NCBI GenBank assembly: GCA_033439685.1
Contig: JAUEDM010000005.1
Location: 1,178,001 to 1,242,000 of the forward strand
Direction of reading: 5' to 3'
Length of the DNA stretch: 64,000 nucleotides
Source: Apodospora peruviana
Lineage: Eukaryota > Ascomycota > Sordariomycetes > Sordariales > Lasiosphaeriaceae
Position 1 is the stretch's first letter. The number at the start of each line of letters is the position of its first letter. The notes beneath the pieces were generated by a model. That model had not been told where the DNA came from. It saw only the letters and a program-made list of their open reading frames with translations, and searched no databases. Below, one piece after another: positions 33,666-45,200 of the stretch. The translations under genes were made by a program, and so were the position numbers.

Positions 33666-35787
33666 ATGGGTTTTATGAGCCATCGCCGACGCGATGTCGA
33701 GGTCCACCCGGAACAGAAATGGGATTTTATTGTGAGCACTGCTGTTAGCCTCGGTCTAGCCTTCTTGGAAAACTAACCTCCCTCTCGCAGACCCTCAACG
33801 ACTTCAAATCAACTTCTTGCTTTACGCCGTTTGCCTATGGTTTCCTTTGGTTCTCGCTCTTCCTATCAGTCGCCGTCTACGCCGTTGATATCTTTACCGC
33901 GGTTCAGCTATTAGCCTTCGACAATTGGGCGTCTTCCATCTCGCTTACTCAGTTGATTCCGTTTGATGTCTCAAAGTGGATCTTCTCCATTTGCATTATT
34001 CTCTCCGTCGTTAACCTTGCTTTCGAGCACATTCGGGCTTGGAGGATTATGAGCAGAGGAAGCGTGGCGGAATGTTTTCTTGACAGCTTGGCGGCGCGGC
34101 TGGAGAGTAGTCGAATGGGAAGGGGCAGAGGCTGGAAGAGGTTCCTGGTCTTCACCGAGCTGACCAAAAGTAAGAAGGGCGCCGAGATCGTCGCTCTGTT
34201 CACGTACTTCAGTTTCCAATGTAAGAATCCCCATACGAAGAAATCCCGTTCTTGCTTTTGCTAATCAGTATGCAACAGCCTGGATCCGCGTTATCGTTTG
34301 CTCTGGCCCTCGGCAGGTCATCAATGCGCTCACCATCTACTCGGTGTATGTGGCCAAACTCTCGAGCGACTCGAGCAGCAATTTCGAGACGTCTTTCATG
34401 GGGTTCTTTGACAAACTCAAGACCCTGGCCCAGACAGACTCCCGACAGGTACTGGTCCTGTCCGGTATGCTGTTTACCCTCATTATTTGGGTATTTTCGT
34501 TCCTCTCGCTGCTCCTTGCAGCCATCTTCTTTTGTACCTACTTGTGGTACAAGATTCCCAGGGCCGACGGCGGCTTGACTGGGTTCTGCGAACGGAAGGT
34601 CAACAAGCGGCTGAAAGAAATTGTTTTCAAGAAGATCGAAAAGGCAATGGCCGAGGACGAGCGAAAGAGGAGAAAAGCAGAGATGAAGGCTGCGAAGAAG
34701 ACGGGTGAAGACAGGCCTATTACCATGCAGCCAACATTGCCCGTTGTCTTTAGCGACGACAAGCTTCCGGAAATGCCATCGCTCAAGCGGACCGATACGA
34801 TGGGTTCAGTCACTGTCGATTCTTCACGGCCGACAACGCCTGGGAGCTTCGAGTTGAATGCTATGGGTCGACCAGCACTAACACGAACCGGAACAATGGC
34901 TTCATCGGCGAGCTTTTCAAGCAAAACTTCTCTTCTTGGTGGTGCTGCACCGCCGGGACGTTCAAACTCTCCGACTCCAACACTGCCGTCTGTCGATTTG
35001 ACCGGTTATCCGCCTGCTAGAACAGCTACACTGCCGAACCTTGACATGAACGGCTATCCTTCTGGGCCTAGCAGAACTGGAACATCTGCATCTAACGGAC
35101 CTGCTAGAGTACCGACACTGCCGAATCTGGATATGAACGGCTACCCTTCTGCTCCTACCAGAACTGGAACATCCGCATCGAACAGGAGTTTTGGCTCTGG
35201 CCCACCACCCCTTCAACGGATGGGCTCTAACGGATCCTCACTCAGAGCCGGTTACACGGCCAGTCCGTCACCCTATCCCAATGATACGATGCCGGCGTTC
35301 CCAGCACCCATCAGGTCGCCAGTCAACGCACCAGACGGCTACAGGGGACATGGGCCAAATCAACCTGGTCAGAGACCCTACCCTGGCGGTGGAAATGGCA
35401 ATGCCAATCCGCGACCAACCTTCGACGAGTTCTCGAACGGACGTGCCAGCCCTGCACCATCAACCAGCACGCATCGCAGCGGGCCGTTGTCCCCGCAAGG
35501 CATGGGACCTAACGGATATCCAATGCGCAGCACCACCAACCCGGTTCCTCCTAGGGGTCCTCAACCATACGCTCTGCAGCGTAACATGACGGCTCCGGTC
35601 CAACCACAACATCAGCCTTCTGATAGCAGCAGCTCGTTGAGAATGATAGGCGGCCCGGTCCGACTCCCACAACATCAACCGAACGGTAGCAACGGCTCGG
35701 CGAGAAACATGAGGAGTCCGCCGCCTGGGCAACCGCAGCAGGGTTTCCATCAATCGCAGTCCAGTGAGGGGTGGGGGTATAACGGCT

Positions 35788-35829
<42 letters not shown>

Positions 35830-35969
35830 GCACACCCAGCATCAACCGCCCGATGACGGCCAACAGTCAGAGAAGTGGCCCTGCTCCCGATCGTGGAGGA
35901 TATGGGAGTGGCGGCGGAAATGGGTGGAATCAGGATATAGAAAGAGGCGGGAGTGGAGGGAGATACTAG
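33666..35969 (+). CDS. KCH-family fungal potassium channel
   Basis: Homologue of yeast Kch1/Prm6, plasma-membrane proteins giving low-affinity K+ uptake and needed for calcium signalling during pheromone response. Exons 33666-33731, 33791-34220, 34279-35969; 728 residues. Seen: family start EQKWDFI then TLNDFKSTSCFTPFAYGFLW, four or so hydrophobic helices (around 35-55, 95-115, 165-185, 235-260), FLVFTELTKSKKGAE, SGPRQVINALTIYSVY, and a cytosolic Lys/Glu-rich coil after the last helix. The C-terminal half (about 430 residues) is disordered, rich in Ser/Pro/Asn/Gly, with a duplicated 26-residue unit containing LPNLDMNGYPS and RTGTSASN, and a 13-Asn run encoded by AAC repeats. Relatives share the membrane part, while the tail is variable. 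Confidence 0.92.
35013..35188 (+). repeat. Coding tandem repeat in the KCH tail
   Basis: Two imperfect copies of a unit of about 75-80 nt encode LPNLDMNGYPS...RTGTSASN; a weaker third unit (LPSVDLTGYPPARTAT) precedes them. Confidence 0.75.
35790..35828 (+). repeat. (AAC)13 coding microsatellite
   Basis: Thirteen AAC codons in a row encode poly-Asn near the C terminus of the KCH protein; likely length-polymorphic. Confidence 0.95.
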
Positions 35970-37142
35970 AGGTCTTTTGACTATATATTTCCTGACATAT
36001 ACCAGTTAATGCATCTTTGGGGTGTCCAGGATGTTGAGATGGGATATTTACGATTACCCCGTTTTCTTTTCACGAGAAGTTAAAAGTTGGCAGAAGCTGG
36101 ATAGCTTGCCTACCTACCAATCCCTGAATTGGTTTGGTCTGTACATGTACAATACCATGCATATCTATTTATCTATGATGAGATGTCCTTGGTGCCTTTT
36201 CTTTTTTTTTCTTTTTTGGGGGTTTTGGAGTGGAGAGCTTGGGATTATCTTTTATTTTCGGCCGAAATCTCGGCGAACCCTTACAATAGCGTAGATACCT
36301 ACCTTCCTTATGCATATATATCAATGGATTGATGATTGATTATTAGGTTCACTTGTTTGGGCGATTTTTGATGGGTTTGCCATGATGTCTGGTCTGCATT
36401 ACTCTAGGATGTGTGGTGGTTGCTTACTACGCCCTGCCTCAATTATATGCACAACTTTAACCGTACGAATGGTATGGATATATGGCGTGACAGCATGGGG
36501 CACGTATCACTCGCTGGTGCTTAATAGGTTACGTAGGTCAGAGTAGGTCAAGGCGAGGCTTCTTTGTTCTATGGCCAAGTTTATAGGTCTATTTGCTGTG
36601 TAGCGCGCGCCCTTCCGTTTGCGAGAAGAGGAGGAGGAGGGGTTGTTGTAACAAATGGTCGCTTATCAATTACTTACAAGTATCTAAGGGAGCTATTTGT
36701 CATTTTGAAGGCAGTCTGTTATAAATACAACGACACACCTACCTTTCTCCATGGAGATATCCTTTTTGATTAAACGGAAAGGCATCTCTTTTGCCTGCCT
36801 TCTCATTTATTGTTAATCAGTAAGTGTATCTGGGATGTGATGGTACAGCGACTGACGGTATATAAGGGGCTGATATCTTTATGAGGTAAGTTCTGCTCAG
36901 TTCAGCTCAGTTTGCAACAGTCAGGAAATTATCTTCTAAGAAGAGGAATTAGGAGTCTACTTGAGTAGAAAGCCATCGCAGCTTCTTGTCTCGTCTCAGC
37001 TACAACCAGAACTTGTGTATCGGCTGTCGCCAACATCTTCTCACGAGCACTCTGGGAATATCTCAACACATGCACCTTTCCGGGAACCCATCCACATTTT
37101 GATAAGGACTACTATAACCAACAAGAACCGAAGGTATTCAAG
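35970..37142. other. Spacer upstream of the PPOX-reductase gene
   Basis: No gene recognised. A TATATAA word lies at 36859-36865, about 280 bp before the next start codon. T-rich runs at about 36202-36220. Confidence 0.5.
36859..36865 (+). promoter_or_regulatory. TATA-like element of the PPOX-reductase gene
   Basis: TATATAAG 278-284 bp upstream of the ATG at 37143, followed by CAG/CT-rich leader-like sequence. Inferred. Confidence 0.4.
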
Positions 37143-39056
37143 ATGGCAACCGCGCCAGCTGCTGCTGCCGTCCAGCTAAACGCCAACGGCTGGCACCCAG
37201 GCGAGGTGGCAGCACACGCTCTCCTGAAAGTCCAGACTTCACGACAATACAACCCTACCAATTCTGGGTTGGCCTATTCGCATGGTTACAGGGTATCCGA
37301 GTCGCCGCTTGTGGCCGTGGGCACGCTCGACGTTCAGGGCAGGCCGTGGACGTCCCTTTTGGGAGGGGAGAAAGGGTTCGCGCGCCCTGTTGCAAAGAAT
37401 GTTCTTGCTATGCAGAGTCTGGTCGATTCGGTGCACGATCCTGTTGTGCGTGCGTTTTTCTCTGGTGCCGGAGAGAAAGGAGAAGAGATTGCTCGGCTGG
37501 AGACAGGAAAAATGATGAGTGGGCTGAGCGTTGATTTGGAAACAAGAGACAGGGTCAAGGTGGCTGGTAAGATGGTTGTTGCGTCTTGTGCTGCCAGTAA
37601 CAATGAGGTCGGAGTGATGAGGAAGATGCAGATGGCCATGGTCGTGGAAGAGGCGCTGGGCAATTGCCCCAAGTACATGAACAGGAAGGAGATCAGGGCG
37701 CATTTACCAAGGCCGGAACTTGTTTCTGACGGGGAGTTGCCGTTACCGCCGCAAGCGCTGAAGTTGCTGGAGAAGGCGGATATGTTTTTTTTGTCAACGA
37801 CTAACGGGGAAACGATGGACACGAATCATCGTGGTGGTGAGGCGGGGTTTGTTCGGGTCTTGAGTAATGATGCTGAAGAGGTGGTTTTGGTGTATCCCGA
37901 GTACTCTGGTAATCAGTTGTACCAGTCTCTTGGGAATCTGCAGGTCAGGCCGTTGATCGGGGTGGTCGTGCCGGATTATGAGACGTCGGACGTGTTATAC
38001 TTGACTGGCGAGACGGAATTGTTGGTTGGCGGAAAAGCGGCCGAGATGATGCCGCATGCCAAGGTCGTGGTGAAGATTATTGTGAAAGAGGCGCGTTTTG
38101 TGAGGGACGGCTTGTCTTTCCGGGGCACCAAGATTGACCAGAGTCCGTATAATCCGCCGGTTCGGAGGCTGGCGAGGGAGGGTCTTCCTGCCCAAATTGG
38201 TGGTGGTGCGAATTGTGCGATTACCGCTACGCTGCTGCGGAAGGAAACACTCAGTCGGGATATAGCGAGGTTCACATTTCTACTACAACAACAGAAGGTG
38301 TTGTGGAAACCGGGACAGTATGTCACCTTGGATTTCAGCGCCGAGCTCGACCACGGCTGGAGCCATATGCGCGACGACGACCCGCAGAGCCTGAACGACG
38401 ATTTCGTGAGAACGTTTACCGTTTCGAGTCCTCCTCCTCCTTTCCTGCTCGACGGTAAGACTACAGATACTGAGTTGGAAATCACGGTGCGTCGACACGG
38501 CCCGGCGACGGGGTTACTGTGGAGCCACCGGTTGGGCCCCGGCCGGGTCCCGCTTGAACTTCCGGTTCTCGGGTTCGGTGGAGACGAAAGTTTCCGGATA
38601 CCAACCTCCGGTGACACGAATAAGGCGGCCATCTTCATTGCCGGGGGCGTTGGTATCACGCCGCTGCTGACGCAAGCTCCTGGCCTGCTGTTGAAAGAAC
38701 CGGTCTCCGGGGAGAAAAAGAAGAAGTTGAGAGTTTTGTGGAGTCTACGAGGACAAGATTTGGGTTTGGCGGTTGATACGTTTGAGAGAATTCCTGGGCT
38801 TGCGGCACAGACACAGTTGTTTATCACGGGTAGCAGCATCTCGTCAGAGGAAACTTTGCGCAAACCGATAGAAAGGGTAAAGGAGTTAGGTGTTCAAGGT
38901 GTGCTGTTGCGCAGGCTGTTGAAAGATGATGTACTCGGCGCGCGAGATGCTGAGAATGGGACCAAGTTTTACTTGTGCGCGAGCCCCGAGATGCAAAAGA
39001 TTGTGAATGGTTGGCTGCACGGGGAGGAGGTTGTGTATGAGAGTTTCAACTATTAG
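37143..39056 (+). CDS. PPOX split-barrel / ferredoxin-reductase-type fusion oxidoreductase
   Basis: Intronless, 637 residues, two modules. The N-terminal half is a pyridoxamine-phosphate-oxidase-like FMN split barrel (PLVAVGTLDVQGRPWTSLLGG, then NCPKYMNRKEI and FFLSTTNGETMDTNHRGG with the usual nucleotide-contact residues). The C-terminal half is an FAD/NAD(P)H reductase of the ferredoxin-NADP reductase fold: WKPGQYVTLDF, the FAD motif VRTFTVSS, then the dinucleotide-binding GGVGITPLL and a C-terminal FYLCASPEMQ. Electrons would pass from NAD(P)H through FAD to the FMN barrel; the substrate is unknown. The 2Fe-2S domain common in related reductases is absent. Fusions like this occur in fungi and bacteria; a role in detoxification is inference. 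Confidence 0.88.
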   Translation: MATAPAAAAVQLNANGWHPGEVAAHALLKVQTSRQYNPTNSGLAYSHGYRVSESPLVAVGTLDVQGRPWTSLLGGEKGFARPVAKNVLAMQSLVDSVHDPVVRAFFSGAGEKGEEIARLETGKMMSGLSVDLETRDRVKVAGKMVVASCAASNNEVGVMRKMQMAMVVEEALGNCPKYMNRKEIRAHLPRPELVSDGELPLPPQALKLLEKADMFFLSTTNGETMDTNHRGGEAGFVRVLSNDAEEVVLVYPEYSGNQLYQSLGNLQVRPLIGVVVPDYETSDVLYLTGETELLVGGKAAEMMPHAKVVVKIIVKEARFVRDGLSFRGTKIDQSPYNPPVRRLAREGLPAQIGGGANCAITATLLRKETLSRDIARFTFLLQQQKVLWKPGQYVTLDFSAELDHGWSHMRDDDPQSLNDDFVRTFTVSSPPPPFLLDGKTTDTELEITVRRHGPATGLLWSHRLGPGRVPLELPVLGFGGDESFRIPTSGDTNKAAIFIAGGVGITPLLTQAPGLLLKEPVSGEKKKKLRVLWSLRGQDLGLAVDTFERIPGLAAQTQLFITGSSISSEETLRKPIERVKELGVQGVLLRRLLKDDVLGARDAENGTKFYLCASPEMQKIVNGWLHGEEVVYESFNY

Positions 39057-39848
39057 CTGCCTCCGTACGCCCTTCTCGGATGGGTAGATATGTACCTAGT
39101 CTTGTTGGGATGCCTTCTTTTTTGTAACTAATTTCCATTCCCATTCCATTCCGTCCCTGACATCCATTCAAGGCCTGCCTAGGTAGGTACCTAGGTAGCC
39201 AGAATCATCATAGGTACCTAGTAATCCCAATCAGGCCAACTCACAAACCAAAACCGAGATTTATCATGTGAAATCGAGCGAGCAGCACGAGAATGAGGGG
39301 TATATATATATATATATATATATAAACCTAATGTATCAAATCTGCTTGCTCGCTTCCCTAAACATTCCAAACCGCTTTCCATCCAACTTTCTCGCCCCTT
39401 GGGTAGTTATATGGATCCGGAAGAGACGGTTGGTACATAGCCAAAGGTGCCATCTCTCACCACCAAAGTAAAAGCATATATAAGAAACACAGAAAGAAAA
39501 GTCGCAACGCCACATAGAAAAGTAGCAGAACAAACACAAAACCCGCTAGACATGAGGTATCCTTTAGTGGGAGGAAGTAGTTTTAGGGAGTAATTGTCCG
39601 AAAAGTAGTAAGGAGGACTAGGTAGCGCCTTGCAAATGTTCTCAGTTAAAACACAACACGCCAGCAAAAAATAAACACATGTTGAACCAAAAGAACGCCG
39701 CTGTGAATCATGATCTTGCAGGCAACAAACAGAAATGGTCGCACAATGGTTGGTATGCTTTTGTTCGACTCAGAGGCCCAAACCGTTTTCCAAAGACGAT
39801 ATAAATAAAAAGAGAACAAGGGCGAAACATAGTAACCCTTCCGTATTC
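39057..39848. other. Convergent 3' spacer with palindromes and a (TA)n run
   Basis: Contains CCTAGGTAGGTACCTAGGTAG at about 39178-39198, a second TAGGTACCTAG at about 39211, and a (TA)12 microsatellite at 39301-39324. No gene. Confidence 0.5.
39301..39324. repeat. (TA)12 microsatellite
   Basis: Uninterrupted TA dinucleotides in the convergent spacer. Confidence 0.95.
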
Positions 39849-42287
39849 TCATGTGAGGAACCACATGCACCCACACTGGCTCACATCCGCACCTGCATCC
39901 CGATACGCCAAGGGACTGCTCGACCGCTTTCCCACATCACCCTGTGGCATGGGCATGTTATGTGGAGGAGGTGGCTCGTTCTCGACAATCTGGATGGTTA
40001 TCTGCTTCCCTTGGGCGTCGCGCACCGGGATTGCCGGCCCTTCATTCCGGATCTCAACCTGCGTACACTCAGGCATCGGAGCCCCAGCAATGCGGCGCTC
40101 TTCTAGCTTAAGAACGCGGGGATATAGCGGAGGTGGAGGGACAAAGCCCTCACCGGGAACGGTCGGCTCGGTTTCCATGGGGCCCAAGGGATTAGTAGGA
40201 GTGGGCGAGGCCGTCGACGTCGACGGTGGCGGTGGAGGAGGGCGATTATCATCGGCATCGCGGCGATTTCCATGGCGGTGCGATTCCCCGCTATTCCAAA
40301 TTTTCATTTCTGATCGCGAGGATATATCCCCAGTTTGGCCTGGGAACGACGGAGCTGTTGTCGATGTGTCTGTTCCAGGACCCGGTGTTGATGATTCTGC
40401 GGAGGGAGTCGACGTGGTCCCCGGTGGAGGTGGTCTTTTGGTGAAGCTTGCATAACTCGAGTTCTGCTGAGGATATATAAAGAACTCCAAGAACGTCTGC
40501 GGCCAGTTGCAAACCCATGGCTTGTCGCCAGGCTTAGCAACATTTTTCTTGCGCTGGAACTCTCGCGACTCAGCAACCAGGTTTTTGAGACCGCGTATCC
40601 TGGCCCTTGAGACTGTACCGCTACCCGTGGTGCTAAGAAACTGCTGCGGAAGGATGACAGTCTTGTTGTAAGGCATCATCCGAAACCAAGCTGGTCCACG
40701 GTTGGGCTCAAGAAGGTCGGTTACAAGCTCCATTGTGATATTGCTGACAATCGGCGGCTGCTCCCCGTATGAGTAAACGTTGTTCATCAATGTCGAAGAA
40801 TGATTGCAGTTTAGGGAGAAGCTATAATCACCACCCTCGTTTGCTGGACTTTGGGAAACGGTTAGGGACATGCCAGACATGACAAAGAAGCAGCTCCAAG
40901 TCATGGCCTGTGTGGTGTCGTTGAAACAGGTATTTGAAACCCGATTAGGGGTCAATAACGGCATGGAAAAAGTGCCCGTCGGGAGAGGTGGAAGATCTGA
41001 TGGAGTGGGGATGGGCGTAGCATCGTAGGTGGTAGTCACAGTTGGCATTGTGTTGGGGTCCCTATATGGCGTTAATGAGAGCAAAGTTTATTGGATATTG
41101 TAGAAATGAACTTACGCGAAGCCATCCCTGCGTGGGCCTTTGAAGCGCCTCGACATGAATGTACCAATCACTGAGCCCAGTATCGCCGCCATTAACAGGA
41201 GGACGACCAGTGTCATGATTATCGCCCAGCGCGGGACGATACCCCATACTCTCTTCCTCATCCATACCTGCCATTCCTTCAACGGTCTTCCCTTTTCGGA
41301 TAATTCCGCGGCTGCCGCAGTGTTGATCTCATGATGGCTGTCATCCGAGCTGAAGCTTCGCGACGAGTGTCGTGAACGAGGCGAGTCCAGGTTATCATTA
41401 GATTCGAACTCAGGGTTTCTAGTCGCCAGCCCGAGACCTCCAGCGCCAGCTATCGCTTGGGCTGATATTGGCGGCCCATCTATCCGTACGACCGTTGCTC
41501 CCCCAGTGACCAGTCCAACCGAATCTTCGGCGTCCCTGACTTTCCTGACATATGCTTCGTCCGGGTACCTCGTATAAGGAGGTAACTGTTCTGTATGCCC
41601 GTCTGGCCCGATAATATCGGCAATATCCTCGCCTTCTGGCCCCATCCGCCGCTGGTACTGGTCGGGGAGACTATGGAAACCAAGAGTCACTGGTGCGACC
41701 CGCGGGACGTCACCCGACTCAGTTGCGGTAACCTGTGTGTATAGGCCGTACGGATGAGCCGGTCCTCGTGGGCCAGCATACGACCTTTCCGAAACAGGTT
41801 CGGTGGAGGATGTCGTGGCGCTCATTGTCCTTGTCAGCCTGACATCTTGTGGATACATTTGGTAAGGATGTGAAGGGCCAGATGGCCCTTGGTATGGTGC
41901 CTCCGGTTGGATATATGGGACGGAGTCGGTTGATATGCTCGATGACCGTGTTGGCACTCCAGACTCATGGACTGGCCCCATGGCGCCATCATGCCGTAAA
42001 GAGAAGGATTCGTGCGGTCTGTGAGGTTTGGAGGCGCTCGACGGGCGAGGAGGTGCAGGCCGTGGTGACGGTTGGGTGCTCTCATCAACCGCAAGGGTAG
42101 AGGAGGATGGAGAAGATAACGGTTCCGGTGTAAGTCCTGCGTGGTTTCCGGTCTGTCCTGGTCTGAATCCATCCGCAATTGCGCCACCACCAAAATCATC
42201 ATCGTCCACGTCCACCGATATCCTGACCGAATTCCTCGCCGAAAGGCTCCGCTCCAATCCCTCGTTCTTGTTGTTTTTCGAGTCCAT
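39849..42287 (-). CDS. Large single-pass membrane protein (DUF7820-like), function unknown
   Basis: Exons on minus: 42287-41116 and 41061-39849 (54-nt intron), 794 residues. The first 360 residues are disordered, Ser/Pro-rich and cytosolic in character, with HPYQMYP and HPYGLYTQ repeats. One strong membrane helix (IIMTLVVLLLMAAILGSVIG) lies near residue 370, preceded by basic WMRKRVWGIVPR and followed by RRFKGPRRDG. The C-terminal 400 residues begin with Thr/Pro-rich sequence and a folded part with conserved-looking Cys (NTCFNDTTQAMTWSCFF) and several N-glycosylation sequons, then Pro/Ser/Thr-rich linkers. This layout recalls a fungal family annotated only as a domain of unknown function. The start is the first ATG (MDSKNNKNEG); the frame extends further only from GTG. 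Topology is inferred. Confidence 0.8.
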
Positions 42288-45200
42288 GTTGGTGTTGTGT
42301 TGGTCCGGATGGGCCACAATAGCCGTCGGGTAGGGTGGGAAATCGACACGTCGGCACCATCAACGCTTCATCGAGGAGCGCCGGGTGCCTGGCGAGGTCA
42401 TCGACAGACTCGCCGTGCTGATTCGACAAAACTAGACGCTTGTGTTCAATCGAGGAACTGGTGGCTTCGCGAGTCGTGGCAGTCGATAAAATGCGCTCGC
42501 GTTGCGGACTGTCGGATGTTGACGATGGGCAATTGGGCAGTCTGGGCGGGTTTTCGAGACTAGAAACCTGAAAGGTATGGGCAGCGACCTCCCCCGTACC
42601 TAACTAAGCTTAAGCCTTAAGGACAGTCTCAAGTTTCTTGCGCAGTGTCCCCTCTCTGAGAACAGCCGGATGGAGACCTGGGCGGAAGTCGATGGCACTC
42701 GGACAATTCAGGAACACCCAGAGTGGAAGTTGGGGTGGTGGTACCCGACTGGAATCTGATGACTGGCTCGCCTGGGCTGGGGTTTCGGACTCGAATTGGG
42801 GGGGCCATCGCCGAACGCCATAGGTCGGTCGCCCCTTTTCCCTACCCGAGTCCCATACCAAGCAACACCTTAACAACCTGGAAGTCCATGCTCGACGGGA
42901 ACTGACTTCTTAAAAACGGTTCAAACGGTCCATGTTCACCATCTCTGGCTTCTGTTGTTTCTATTTCACGATGTATGACACTGTGAATTCCAATCTGTGG
43001 ACAGTTACGCAGTACCTTCACTCTGGGTACCGTAGGAGTACGGACCCGACGGGTGTCATGTCCATGGAAATGCCCGACTGTGTACTACATCCAACGAGTG
43101 CCGCGACGGACGGGGGGTTCTCCAGGGGCCAGCCCCAGGCCTACCGCTGACGGCAAGTGGAGGGAGGATGCGGCACCTAACTGTTAGATCTGTTAAGCTT
43201 GCCCTCGTGGGTCGATCGCACTAGGGCCCGGCTGTGGATCCCGATACCACCCTGCCCTGAATCTGAACCTTTCTTCACGATCCAGGCCCGTCGCCGGCAA
43301 ACAAACACCCAAAAACTTCATCTGGATCCAAGCTTGAATCGAAGAAACCATCTATTGTTTCCGGAAGTCAAATTCACTTTCTTTCTATTTCCAGAGTGCG
43401 ACTTGAACGAAGCACCCGGGGCCCCGCCGCCGGCGAACTTCCGCCTATAGACAAGCAGCTCACCTCATCCTTCTGAGCGAATTTAAACAAGGTACCTAGG
43501 GTATTCCGTATTGAATCTCCAAATCACCTCATCGCAGGTGAGATGGCCCAGCACTCTCTTCCCGCCAGAGGCCTGGGCCCTTGCTTGCTCGTCTTTGAGC
43601 CAAGTTGAAAAAATCCTGGAAGGTCGGGTGTGACTGGCCCCCCCATTCGGCATCTAGGTCAATCTATCGCCCGCATAGCACCAATATGTACCGGAACTGA
43701 GATTCGCTGGCCGATTTAAGCCTATTGGACAGACACAGTCAGGCTCGCAACATACATCGATCGCCGGCCATGATATGATAACCGAGATGGCTGGTCGACC
43801 GTTTTCTCTTTTGTTGCTTTTCTGCTCTGGCTGACGGCTCACGAGATAATTACAGAGTATATTTCGACGTCAAGCCGCACGGTAGCATGGCGCCTATTCG
43901 CAAATTCTTTTCGCTTTGGTGGTGATTTCATCTCATATCAAAACTTGCTCTTCCTGTCTCGTTCGGGTCATCGCAATGACTCGAACGGGTTGCCACATTT
44001 CAAGGAATGCCATGCCATGCATAGCCAAACGACATAATTTCATATTTATTCATTGCGACAGATATAAGCACTCTCAGTCTGCCTGTATGACAGGCTGTTA
44101 TTAACAAACATGGGAATCAACTTCGGCATCAGCCAAGGCGTTTCTCAAGCACCCGCCTCTCCCCACACCAACCGATGAAATGTCCGTCGCCAACACCAGT
44201 TAGAGCCGCCAGGTTTGATATTTTGAAGTCTTCCTTGGCTCCAGAGGCTGAACAGACAACAAGATATGTGTATATCCCACCCTCTTCAGCGCAAATACGA
44301 ATGTCAGGGCACACAAGAGTAGTTTATTAGACGCACACAGATCGACAGCCTAGGCGATAGGCGGATAGTAATAAGCTGGCATGTTGCAACATGTTTGTGT
44401 TGCAAAGGTCCAGACCACAGCAGAAGCGAGATGCAACCTGGCATCTGAGCTTATTGTATTGTGGGGTGCGTCGAGGTTCACGGCTCATTTTTGGCTATAT
44501 TCGGTTCTTTTGACGACTGGGCAGAAACTTTAAATGGGCACCTGGTTGATTGAGTCGAGCGATGGAGGAGCCGGGAGATTTGCCTTTTGCACAGCTGCTT
44601 GGGGCAAGTCGCTTGTTTTCGCCTCATTTTCATTCTTGCATGTGCTGACCAAGGCATGGTGAAAGCCGTCCTCGGCAGCCGAGCAGAGAGTGAGGTACCT
44701 ACCTTCTGGATGGTGTTTTGTTTGAGATTTTTTGCCATTTCCTCCGAAGGCGTAAAACTTCCAACAGATGACTATTTTTTTTCACTTGCTAACACAGCCT
44801 AATTCTCCTCTCTCCCCGAGACGATTTTGCTTGCAAGAATTGCAGTACTCATACCTGACTGGTACGACCTTTCGGTTCCTTTACCCTCGAGGATGTGTCA
44901 CCATCCAGATCATCTGCAACCGAAGAACTTTGCCGAAAACCAAAAGCAAGTGGAGGACAAAGAGTCGAAGAAGACGCAAAAATATTCAAGCGAGTTTACC
45001 GAGACGGTCCGTTGCCTTGTTGTATTACTGGAATCTTTCATGCTTTGCAGAGTCACGGTTGGTGCTGTACCGGTGCTGTACGAGGGTTGAGAACATCATG
45101 CACAGTCCACGGATGTGCTGTAATACCGCAAAATGTGGTATCGGGATCCTCAACTCAACATCAAACGACCAGATATAATACCAGCATCGATCTTGCCTCT

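Noticed and set aside
35551..35835. Minus-strand frame with a poly-Cys run
   Set aside because: Antisense of the AAC microsatellite in the KCH gene.
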